From positions 2,294,001-2,358,000 of the forward strand of contig NC_015145.1 in NCBI RefSeq assembly GCF_000189535.1: 64,000 bases of DNA, read 5' to 3'. Below are positions 27,119 through 34,226 of the stretch, one piece after another; the stretch's first letter is position 1, and every line of letters starts with the position of its first letter. The stretch is from Pseudarthrobacter phenanthrenivorans Sphe3 (lineage in GTDB: Bacteria; Actinomycetota; Actinomycetes; Actinomycetales; Micrococcaceae). The notes beneath the pieces were generated by a model. It did not search any database, was not told where the DNA came from, and saw only the letters and a program-made list of their open reading frames with translations. The position numbers and the translations under genes are program-made.

Positions 27119-27452
27119 GGACTGTGCTGCTACCGGTGAAATCCCCCGGAGCAACCTGACCAGCTTAATGCACTTTTGCCCGGCACGCCAATCGGGCCCG
27201 AATCGCTCGTGGCTGCGGGCCGGCGTCCGCCATGTCCTCTTGCCGCCGGTTTCTCCGGAGACAAAAAAATCCGCCGGAATCAAAGTGATTCCGGCGGATT
27301 GTCCGGTGGACCTCCGTAGAGAGTTTGAGAACCCCTGCCCACACCTGAAAACCCTGTCCTTGCGCAGGTCACGGGGCTTCTACAACCACAACCAGCGCTC
27401 CTCCGAGCCTACCGTTTCCGACTCCAGGGGGCGAGTGGTGCGATCACTTGGG
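27119..27452. other. Intergenic junction between core chromosome and accessory region
   Basis: 334 bases without a supported gene. It holds the tRNA promoter area and the leftward terminator at 27,268-27,300, whose own gene is missing on the right, as if displaced. Sequence after 27,301 changes character and runs into the recombinase-like HTH gene, so the island edge is probably between 27,301 and 27,452. No attachment repeat could be identified. Confidence 0.4.
27268..27300 (-). terminator. Strong leftward terminator with no visible upstream gene
   Basis: A perfect 15-base stem (AATCCGCCGGAATCA and its complement around AAG), followed on the minus strand by seven T residues. No minus-strand gene lies directly to its right. 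Confidence 0.85.
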
Positions 27453-27800
27453 ATGGCTCAAACCCTCCTTCGACCGGAGCAGGTGGACGATCTGGTGGCG
27501 CAGTACCGCGAGGGCGCAACGCTAGTGGAGCTGGCATCCGTGTTCGGAGTGAACCGCCGCACGGTCGCCACCCACCTCGCCCGTCGGGAGGTGACGATTC
27601 GCCGTGGACGGTTCGATCCTTCCCGCATCCATGAAGCAGCCGACCTCTACCTCAGCGGGTTGACGCTGGTAGAGGTCGGCATGAAGGTCGGGGCGGGGCC
27701 TCAGGCGGTCCGGCAAGCGCTCGCTTCGCACGGTGTCGTGATTCGGCCTGACGGGGGCCGTCGTTCGCGGATCACCGCGTCCTCGTCCGCCGCCGGTTGA
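27453..27800 (+). CDS. Helix-turn-helix protein, resembles a serine-recombinase C-terminal domain
   Basis: 115 residues. Two helix-turn-helix-like units: YREGATLVELASVFGVNRR with TVATHLARREV, then YLSGLTLVEVGMKVG with QAVRQALASHG. This tandem resembles the DNA-binding tail of site-specific recombinases, and the frame stays open upstream to 27036 without catalytic residues. It may be a relic of the element's recombinase or an independent small DNA-binding protein. ATG 27453 is a convenience start. Confidence 0.5.
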   Translation: MAQTLLRPEQVDDLVAQYREGATLVELASVFGVNRRTVATHLARREVTIRRGRFDPSRIHEAADLYLSGLTLVEVGMKVGAGPQAVRQALASHGVVIRPDGGRRSRITASSSAAG

Positions 27801-27802
27801 GC

Positions 27803-28174
27803 CTAGGCACGAAGGACCGGCACCCGAGTGTTCGCCTCCGCGAGCGCTTCGTGGCGCTGGTGACGACGGATCGTCGCTTCGCGCAGGCGTGCGCGAGTGA
27901 GCAGAACGACGCTCACGGGTCCCATGATGATGAACTTGAGTGCGTTCCAGCATGCCCACAGGACGATGAGGTGGAGCCAGCCGGGGCCGTCGTCGGCTGC
28001 CGCGCCAGAGCAGATGCTGGCGATCAGGATGTACGGAAGCGCGACCAGCATCGCGGGTATCCCCCACTTGAGTCCGCGTCGGGTGCGGATGGCAGCGAGC
28101 AGTCGGTTGCTCGGCATGTAGCGGTGCAGATAGTCGCGGGTGCGAACGCTGAGCGTCCAGATAAGGCGGAACAT
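27803..28174 (-). CDS. Small membrane protein, unknown function
   Basis: 123 residues with two hydrophobic stretches (WGIPAMLVALPYILIASIC and WLHLIVLWACWNALKFIIMG) flanked by basic residues. Similar short ORFs occur in actinobacterial mobile elements; no function is known to me. It ends two bases beyond the converging HTH gene. Confidence 0.6.
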   Translation of the reverse strand: MFRLIWTLSVRTRDYLHRYMPSNRLLAAIRTRRGLKWGIPAMLVALPYILIASICSGAAADDGPGWLHLIVLWACWNALKFIIMGPVSVVLLTRARLREATIRRHQRHEALAEANTRVPVLRA

Positions 28175-28376
28175 GACGGGCCTCTCGTCACACGTGTTAC
28201 TCCGTCGAGGAGGCAGAACGTGTGTTAGTGCCCGAGGGCCGTCCCGAAGGACCCGCAATATGAGGAGAACCTGCCTCACCACCCACTGTACGCCGGGGTC
28301 GGCGTTCACGGAACCCTTCGCCCTTCGGGTTCGGGCTCGCGGTGCACACCTCCTGTAGGAGCGAGAGGACCCGAGG

Positions 28377-29408
28377 ATGACGAACCTGAGCCAGGCAGTC
28401 CAGGACGAGCGCACAGCACGGATGGTGCTGTCGATGATCGTCGAACCAGACGACGCCGTGACAGGCCGCCTCCTGGGCGACTTGGGGGTGCGTGAGCTGT
28501 TTCGACTCGCCGAGGGTGATGACGTGGTGCCGGGCCTCAGCACCGTTGACGCTCAGGTCTGGCGTGCCCAGTTCGAGCGCTCAGATGCTCGGACACTTGC
28601 GCAGCACATCGTCGAAGCCGAGCGCGCTGGTATCGGCACGCTGATACCCGACGACAAGGAGTGGCCATCCGCACTCGACGATCTTGGCGACCGACGGCCA
28701 TACGTCCTGTGGACTCGTGGCACGACATCCTTCCTCATGCGCCCACTCGGCGATCTCGTCACGATCACCGGAGCGAGGGCCGCGACCTCCTACGGCGAGC
28801 ATGTGGCCGGGCAGCTGGCCTCCGACCTCGCCAACGCTGAACGGATAGTCGTGACCGGCGGTACGTACGGCATCGAAGGAGCGGCCCACCGAGCAGCCCT
28901 TGCATCCGGTGGCGACACGATCGCGGTCATGGCGAACGGCGTTGATCGCCCCTACCCGATGGGCCACCGTGAACTGCTTGAGCGAGTGGCCGACCTCGGC
29001 CTCATGGTCAGCGAGGTTCCACCGGGCGCAGTGCCGACGCGCCACCGCTTCCTCGCGCGGGCGCGGCTGATGGCCACATTCTCCGCAGTGACCGTCGTGG
29101 TTGAGGCCGGCGTTCGCTCTGGATCAATGACCGTCGCCCGGCGCGCGCACGAACTCGGCCGCGCCGTCGGAGCTGTTCCCGGTCCAGTGACCAGCGCGAC
29201 GAGCGCAGGCCCACACCTCCTCCTTCAGGATGGCCTCGCGAGGCTGGTCACCGGCACCGGCGATATCGAGTCGTTGGTCGCGCACAAGAACGGTCCCGAC
29301 CCAGGTCAAGCGATCGGTCGCCGAGATTCACAGCGGCAACCAACCGCGGACCGTTCTCGACCCGCCTATCGGGACACAGCCTGCTTGGCGACACCGGTGG
29401 TGTTGTAA
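28377..29408 (+). CDS. DprA-like Rossmann-fold protein
   Basis: 343 residues. An N-terminal helical region is followed by a DprA/Smf fold: VTITGARAATSYGEHVA, VVTGGTYGIEGAAHRAAL, TIAVMANGVDRPYP, SEVPPGAVPTRHRFLARARLM and VVVEAGVRSGSMTVARRAHELG match the classic DprA blocks, which bind single-stranded DNA and load RecA in transformation. The usual C-terminal winged helix is replaced by a short polar tail. In a mobile island it may handle incoming DNA during transfer or have a defence role. The 3-prime end overlaps the convergent peptidase gene by 43 bases. Confidence 0.85.
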   Translation: MTNLSQAVQDERTARMVLSMIVEPDDAVTGRLLGDLGVRELFRLAEGDDVVPGLSTVDAQVWRAQFERSDARTLAQHIVEAERAGIGTLIPDDKEWPSALDDLGDRRPYVLWTRGTTSFLMRPLGDLVTITGARAATSYGEHVAGQLASDLANAERIVVTGGTYGIEGAAHRAALASGGDTIAVMANGVDRPYPMGHRELLERVADLGLMVSEVPPGAVPTRHRFLARARLMATFSAVTVVVEAGVRSGSMTVARRAHELGRAVGAVPGPVTSATSAGPHLLLQDGLARLVTGTGDIESLVAHKNGPDPGQAIGRRDSQRQPTADRSRPAYRDTACLATPVVL

Positions 29409-29917
29409 CGGAAGCGCGCCATCTCGACCGTCACGTCGTACTGGCCGGCAATTTGGTCAACGGGCGTTCGTCGACGCGCTGCACTGAGAAGCAGTGGGCG
29501 CGGGAGAAGAAGTGTGCCCCCGAAGGCCGTGGCCTCCTCCTCTTCCTCTGGTTTGCAGGTCCGGAAGGGCATCCCGTTGAGTTCACGAATCTCAGCAAGG
29601 TCGTGTTTCAGCATGATGTGCGCCAGTTCGTGCGCAATATCGCTGTTCTGCCGACCCGGAGTCCGGAGCGGGCTAACGACAACGATCCGGCGATCCTCGA
29701 TCTCGAAGGTCGCGGCGGAGAAGGCGAACGCTTGCAGTCGTTCCAACTCTTCGAGCTCGCGGACGTCCACCAAGTCTGCGGCATCAACGATCGACACATT
29801 CAGGTGTTTGGCGAGATCGCGCGGATCAAGGCGATCGTGCGAGGCGAGTCCAAGTTCCTTCCGAACCCGCGCGGCCTCACGTTCGGCCTCTGCCTTGAAC
29901 CCGCGACGTAGCGTCAC
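29366..29917 (-). CDS. ImmA/IrrE-family zinc metallopeptidase (CapP-like candidate)
   Basis: 183 residues with the gluzincin motif HELAH at residues 96-100 and a downstream glutamate-rich stretch (KPEEEEEATAFGGTLLLP) that supplies the third zinc ligand, as in ImmA/IrrE. Such peptidases cleave a partner XRE repressor when triggered, for ImmA and CapP by signals linked to DNA damage or single-stranded DNA. GTG start overlaps the stop of the XRE gene by four bases, so the two are coupled. Placed divergently from the CBASS operon, it is a good candidate for its switch. Confidence 0.88.
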   Translation of the reverse strand: MTLRRGFKAEAEREAARVRKELGLASHDRLDPRDLAKHLNVSIVDAADLVDVRELEELERLQAFAFSAATFEIEDRRIVVVSPLRTPGRQNSDIAHELAHIMLKHDLAEIRELNGMPFRTCKPEEEEEATAFGGTLLLPRPLLLSAARRRTPVDQIAGQYDVTVEMARFRYNTTGVAKQAVSR

Positions 29918-30414
29918 AGCTCCCCAGCCGAAACGCGCGCGGCCAACTTGCTGTGCATCTCACCCAAGAGCGAGTTGAGCCGTTCGGGCACCCCGGGCCG
30001 GAGCATCGAAGCGGCGCGGAGGTGGCAAGCAACCACCTGGCGCTGAGCCGGCGCCTTGGCCAGGACGTCGTACATGCTGCGCAGCATCTCTGCGATCTTG
30101 GATGCAGCATCCGGTTCAAGGCGCGGATCGGAAGCAAGATGCGCGATCGCCTCATCGATTGGCGCCACCTCGCGCAACGCCGTCGGCATGAAGAACTGCC
30201 CGGGCGACAAGCCGAGCCACGCGCACAGAAGGGTGAACGAGGTCAGGTCGGGCTGAGCACCTGCCTCGATGCGAGTGAAGGTGCTAAAGCTGACGCCAGC
30301 CTCGGCAGCCGCTTGACGAAGCGACAGCTTCCCCCGACGTTCGCGGAGCATCGCACCTAGTTGTGTTAGGTCGAGTCGCTCCATGCCCGGGGCGGTGTCG
30401 GAGGTCCCTGTCAT
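29914..30414 (-). CDS. XRE-family transcriptional regulator (CapH-like candidate)
   Basis: 166 residues. The XRE HTH is at about residues 17-70 (LGAMLRERRGKLSLRQAAAE, VSFSTFTRIEAGAQPDLTSF), then a helical C-terminal half. ATG 30414 is used; an alternative start at 30384 also precedes the HTH. Transcribed away from the CBASS operon with a 190-base shared control region containing repeats. With the adjoining peptidase it forms the repressor-protease pair known as ImmR-ImmA in ICEs and CapH-CapP beside CBASS. Confidence 0.88.
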   Translation of the reverse strand: MTGTSDTAPGMERLDLTQLGAMLRERRGKLSLRQAAAEAGVSFSTFTRIEAGAQPDLTSFTLLCAWLGLSPGQFFMPTALREVAPIDEAIAHLASDPRLEPDAASKIAEMLRSMYDVLAKAPAQRQVVACHLRAASMLRPGVPERLNSLLGEMHSKLAARVSAGEL

Positions 30415-30483
30415 GCTGGACTCGCCGTGTTAGTCGCCTCTGTCCGTCTCCGTTCCATGAGCGCAAGCCTAGCGCGTCGTTGA

Positions 30484-30540
30484 CTCGTTGCTGATACGAC
30501 ACTGCGTGTCTCAACGAGACTGATGCCGCTTTGCTGATAC
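30484..30540. promoter_or_regulatory. Candidate operator region between XRE regulator and CBASS operon
   Basis: Three signals overlap here: an inverted pair CTCGTTG (30484-30490) and CAACGAG (30512-30518), a short palindrome GTCTC-AAC-GAGAC (30508-30520), and an exact direct repeat TTGCTGATAC at 30488-30497 and 30531-30540. The region lies between divergent genes, about 70-120 bases upstream of both, where an XRE repressor would bind. No convincing -35/-10 pair was found. Confidence 0.5.
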
Positions 30541-30604
30541 AGTCGTGACGTGCTCCAACCTGGAGGCACGCCATCGAGCGCGAACTACAGAGGAGGTGAG
30601 GAAC

Positions 30605-30724
30605 ATGGCAGGCAAGCGAGGACGCAGCGCGGTCACGGGCCGGTTCGTGAAGCAGTCTACGGTGAAGCGTCACCCGAAGACCACGACTAACGAGAGCACC
30701 GGCAGGGGCAGCAAGAAGAAGTAG
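30605..30724 (+). CDS. 39-residue basic peptide with RSAxTGRFV motif, first gene of the CBASS operon
   Basis: The peptide begins MAGKRGRSAVTGRFVKQS and ends in a Lys tail (GRGSKKK). The ribosome site is excellent (GAGGAGGTGAGGA, about four bases before ATG), which argues for real translation. The RSAxTGRFV motif recurs twice in the protein at 51,542-51,748 in this window. The gene ends 86 bases before the cyclase. It is unlikely to have a folded catalytic domain; a DNA- or RNA-binding tail, a toxin-like peptide or a regulatory leader are all possible. Function unknown. Confidence 0.7.
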   Translation: MAGKRGRSAVTGRFVKQSTVKRHPKTTTNESTGRGSKKK

Positions 30725-30810
30725 GCACCGTGCCGCGCTCCGCACCGCACAGCAATGTCGGTGGCAGTGGCTACGGTGATCGACCAGACGAACCAATCAG
30801 GAGAACGACT

Positions 30811-31776
30811 ATGAGCGTGACTGACGCCTTCAAGACCTTCCAGGACGTCGTGAACGCCGACATCGCGCACGTCCGCGAAGCCCGCACTCGACGTGATCTC
30901 TTCAAGGATGCCTTCGGGGCCGAGGTCGACGTGAAGGAAGTCATCGCGTCCGGATCGCTCGCGCGAGGGACACACAAGGACCCGATCCATGACGTCGATG
31001 TGATCGTCGTCTTCGATCAGGAGGAGCATCCTGAGTGGGGAACTCCGGGAGGTTCCGCCGCGGATGCTCTCGATTACACGCGCGGGCGTGTCAACGCGCT
31101 GCTCGGGGCGACGAACGGCACCTACGACCACGCCGTCCGGGTGGCCCGGTGGCGCAACCATGCCGTCAAGTGCTTCCTGGATGACCCCGACGATCCTGAC
31201 GCGTTCACGGTTGATGCCATGCCTGCGCTTCGCCGCGATGGGCGGCTCCTTATTCCGGAAGCACTCTCGGAAGACTGGGTCGCTTGCGACCCAGAGTTCC
31301 TGATCGCCGAAGTGGCGGATCGGCACGCGCAGTGGAACAAGTTCGCCGGCACTGTTCGGATGCTCAAGTGGTGGGCTGCCGAGCAAGACACCAAGATCAA
31401 GTCTCTCGTCATGGAGGTCCTCGCGCTCGACTTCCTGCCGACGGACGTCAACCAGCCCGCTGCGATCAAGCAGTTCTTCGTCAGTGCCTGCTACCACATC
31501 GAGGGTGGGAACGAAGTCGCCGATCCTGCTGGGCTCTGCGGACCGATTCAGCCTGACATCGACTATGACGAGTTCGTCGATTCCCTTCGATCCGCACGAG
31601 ACAACGCCATCAGGGCCTTCCGGGCGCAGGTGAACAACGACACTGCCGCCGCGATCAAGCACTGGGGCGAGGTCTTTGGCGACGACTTCCCGAAGCCTCC
31701 CGCCTCCACTGGCAACCCGGCGCCTGCGGTCGTGCCCGCGGCGCCCCGGCCGGTGAAGGACACTCCGCAGGGATGA
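30811..31776 (+). CDS. CBASS cyclic-oligonucleotide synthase (CD-NTase)
   Basis: 321 residues. The nucleotidyltransferase core is complete: GSLARGT at 48-54, metal-binding Asp61 and Asp63 in IHDVDVIVVFD, and a third acid, Asp135, in FTVDAMPA. This is the cGAS/DncV-like family that makes cyclic di- or trinucleotides on phage infection. ATG 30811 has AGGAG seven bases upstream. The C-terminus is a flexible Pro/Ala-rich tail ending in glycine (KDTPQG), which is the form needed for conjugation by the E1/E2 partners in type II CBASS. The stop overlaps the E2 gene (ATGA). The nucleotide product cannot be read, but SAVED effectors generally bind cyclic trinucleotides. Confidence 0.93.
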   Translation: MSVTDAFKTFQDVVNADIAHVREARTRRDLFKDAFGAEVDVKEVIASGSLARGTHKDPIHDVDVIVVFDQEEHPEWGTPGGSAADALDYTRGRVNALLGATNGTYDHAVRVARWRNHAVKCFLDDPDDPDAFTVDAMPALRRDGRLLIPEALSEDWVACDPEFLIAEVADRHAQWNKFAGTVRMLKWWAAEQDTKIKSLVMEVLALDFLPTDVNQPAAIKQFFVSACYHIEGGNEVADPAGLCGPIQPDIDYDEFVDSLRSARDNAIRAFRAQVNNDTAAAIKHWGEVFGDDFPKPPASTGNPAPAVVPAAPRPVKDTPQG

Positions 31777-32387
31777 CTCGCGCAACAGGACCGGATCACG
31801 ACGCGGGCACCACGGCGCTCAGCCCCGTGCTCTGGACTGAGTGTGAACCTGCGCGACTGGCGCGCGACCAAATTGAGGTCCAGGCATTCGCGCCGTTACT
31901 CGAATTCCAGAGCCCCGCAGACGACGGCTTGCCGCACGGCGGATGGATCGGCGTCCTCCCCCGCTGGCCTTTCGAGAGGCCGAAGCCCGAAGCTCTCGAT
32001 GCGCTGCTCGGGGACCAGGAACTGCGGGTGCTCGTCGCCTACTCCGCAGCGCACCCGATGGTTCCGCCGACCATCTACTCCCTCGATCCGAAGCCGTCGG
32101 TCTGGGAACAGACACAGTCCGCATGGCATGTAGCTCCAGGAGGATCACTCTGCCTGCTCCAGAGCGATGGCGGCTGGCAGCCTGAGGCCAGTCTCACCGA
32201 GCTTCTGGCGAAAGCATCGGGGTGGCGGATCGAGTACGCCCTCATGAAGGCCGGGCTCATTGATGAGATGTCGGTCAACGGCATCGTCTCTGACCCATCG
32301 CACGACCACCTGATTGACCAAGCGATTCAGCAAGCAGCTGCAACACCAGACCCGAACGATGTGGGAGACGCGGATGCCTCCCCGTAA
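31773..32387 (+). CDS. CBASS E2-like conjugating protein
   Basis: 204 residues. The E2-type core spans about residues 85-150: AHPMVPPTIYSLDP, then HVAPGGSLCLLQSDGGW with the presumed active Cys127. In most type II CBASS loci this domain is fused to the E1 in Cap2; here it is a separate protein, followed by an E1 that starts inside its last codons. Its expected job is to carry the cyclase C-terminus from the E1 to a target. The C-terminal 50 residues are acidic and variable. Confidence 0.88.
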   Translation: MTRATGPDHDAGTTALSPVLWTECEPARLARDQIEVQAFAPLLEFQSPADDGLPHGGWIGVLPRWPFERPKPEALDALLGDQELRVLVAYSAAHPMVPPTIYSLDPKPSVWEQTQSAWHVAPGGSLCLLQSDGGWQPEASLTELLAKASGWRIEYALMKAGLIDEMSVNGIVSDPSHDHLIDQAIQQAAATPDPNDVGDADASP

Positions 32388-33672
32388 TCCCTACATCGTG
32401 ATGCCCAGAGACGCGGTCACTAAGATCGCAGGCTCCGACCTTTCGCGCGGATCACTGGTGCTCCGCCGTGCTCCCGCAGACGATATGTACGTCGTCCAGG
32501 CCGTGGAAACCGGCAAAGACATCCGTCTCCCAGCCGAAGTCCCCCGCGAGTACGCCGCGCTTCGCTCGGGCGACCCCCACCATGCAGCTCAGTGGATCAG
32601 AGTGGCACCTAACGACGCTCATCTTCACCATCTTTTCTTGTCCAGACGCCCCGATGTCTCTATCGGGTTCAAGGATTTCAGGGAGCTGGTGCCAGGCGTC
32701 GCCGACCCCGGCAACAACCTTGGCGTGGTTGTCACCCACGACCCCGACCTTCCACCGGAGCTGGTAGAGGCCGGGGCTTCGGAGTTTGCGGGATGGGCTG
32801 TCCGACGCGACGGTGTGGAACCGCTCCCTATCGAGATCGAGCCAGAAGTTGTTGGCCTGGCGCAATTGGCCGGCAAGTGGCCGATCGAGCAACTCGCCAC
32901 CAATAGCGTCATGGTTGTGGGCTGCGGCAGCATCGGGAGCGCCGCAGCAGAGGCCCTCGCGGGGTACGGAGTCGGACGTGTGGAACTCGTCGACCCGGAC
33001 CGATTCCTCTGGCACAACATGCTCCGCCACGCTCTCGGAGCCGAAAGCGTCGGGCGATTCAAGGTAGCGGCCATGAAGGATCACCTCGCCCGACACTGGC
33101 CGCAGCAGACCGTGGTAGCTCACAGACGTGACGTGGTTGCCGAGGCCCACCATATCCGGCCCATCGTCAATAGCGTCGATCTGGTGCTCTGTGCCGCCGA
33201 CGGCATTGCTCCCAGGCGCGTCGTCAGCCACCTGTCCAGGCGCGCACAGAAGGCGGCGGTTTTGGCGTGTATGCTCGACAGTGGCTCGATCGGAGAAGTC
33301 ATCAGGCTACGTCCTACGTCCCGCTTCGGATGTCTCCTCTGTCTACGGCAGCAGCTTGCAGATCAAGGGGCGATGGACGCTGAGGCCGATCAGGAGTTGG
33401 AGTACGGCACCGGACGCGTCCATCAGCCGATGACGGCTGTGCCGCCTGATCTCCGATACATCGGCACGTTCGCCGCAAAAGTAGCCGTCGCGACGCTGCT
33501 GGAATCGCTTCACGGCGACCACACCCAGCAGGTTCCCGGCGAACACGCCATCATCGGTCTCCAACCAGCAGGTGACCTGGCAGCTCCCTTCAACCTCAGC
33601 CAAGCCGGCGATGTTCGGTGGTCGTCCATCCCCAGACCCCGCACATCGTGCCCCACCTGTTCGCCAGGATGA
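32374..33672 (+). CDS. CBASS E1-like activating protein (ThiF family)
   Basis: About 432 residues. An N-terminal domain of some 170 residues precedes the ThiF Rossmann fold: VVGCGSIGSAAAEALAGYG near 181-199, VELVDPDRFLWHNMLRH, and a Cys-containing segment SRFGCLLCLRQQL near 315-327 where the catalytic cysteine should lie. A C-terminal CPTC suggests half of a zinc site. ATG 32374 has GGGAG seven bases upstream and overlaps the E2 stop by 14 bases; an open frame extends back to 32314. It should adenylate the C-terminal glycine of the cyclase. Confidence 0.9.
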   Translation: MPPRNPYIVMPRDAVTKIAGSDLSRGSLVLRRAPADDMYVVQAVETGKDIRLPAEVPREYAALRSGDPHHAAQWIRVAPNDAHLHHLFLSRRPDVSIGFKDFRELVPGVADPGNNLGVVVTHDPDLPPELVEAGASEFAGWAVRRDGVEPLPIEIEPEVVGLAQLAGKWPIEQLATNSVMVVGCGSIGSAAAEALAGYGVGRVELVDPDRFLWHNMLRHALGAESVGRFKVAAMKDHLARHWPQQTVVAHRRDVVAEAHHIRPIVNSVDLVLCAADGIAPRRVVSHLSRRAQKAAVLACMLDSGSIGEVIRLRPTSRFGCLLCLRQQLADQGAMDAEADQELEYGTGRVHQPMTAVPPDLRYIGTFAAKVAVATLLESLHGDHTQQVPGEHAIIGLQPAGDLAAPFNLSQAGDVRWSSIPRPRTSCPTCSPG

Positions 33673-34226
33673 CAGGTCGAGGAGAGGTGCCCCCGGTGAC
33701 GATCACCGACGTCGCGCTCAGCTCGATTGCGCGCGAAGCTTCGCGATCCACCGATGGACTCGAAACGGGCGGAATCCTGCTCGGAGTCGACGGCCGCGAT
33801 GGGATTGATATCAGGCACGCTGGCGGACCTGGGCCCAACGCCACCCACGGCGAACGCAGCTTTATGCGAGACCTCGACCATGCTCGGCATCTTGCGGACT
33901 CCGCCTGGCTGGAGGACAGTAGCCAGTGGATAGGCGAATGGCATACCCACCCAACCGGAGGACTCTCCCCGAGCGAGATCGATCTCCACTCGTACATGCG
34001 TCATCTGAACGATCCCGAATTGGGATTCGACCACTTCATCGCAATCATCGCCGGGTTCGATTCATCGGCACGAGTGGTCGTTGCAACCTGGCTGATAGAA
34101 CGGGACCGAATCTGGCCAGTGATACCCACGAGGCTGCCTATCGCGCCTGCTGGAAACAGCGCAGACGCCAATGACGCGGTGAGGCACGCCGCCTTCATCG
34201 CTGAAGAACACAAGGAGATGCCATGA
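33669..34226 (+). CDS. CBASS JAB/MPN deconjugating peptidase (Cap3-like)
   Basis: 185 residues from ATG 33669, which overlaps the E1 stop (ATGA); GTG 33696 is an equally plausible start because GGAGAGG sits nine bases before it. The JAMM zinc motif is perfect: Glu32 in ETGGILLG, His92 and His94 in EWHTHP, then Ser102 and Asp105 at the canonical spacing. Cap3 proteins release the conjugated cyclase and limit activation. The stop overlaps the effector gene (ATGA). Confidence 0.92.
   Translation: MTGRGEVPPVTITDVALSSIAREASRSTDGLETGGILLGVDGRDGIDIRHAGGPGPNATHGERSFMRDLDHARHLADSAWLEDSSQWIGEWHTHPTGGLSPSEIDLHSYMRHLNDPELGFDHFIAIIAGFDSSARVVVATWLIERDRIWPVIPTRLPIAPAGNSADANDAVRHAAFIAEEHKEMP

Noticed and set aside
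27803..28543. 246-codon version of the small membrane protein starting at 28543.
   Set aside because: The first half has no protein character and runs antisense to the start of the DprA-like gene; ATG 28174 fits the membrane protein.
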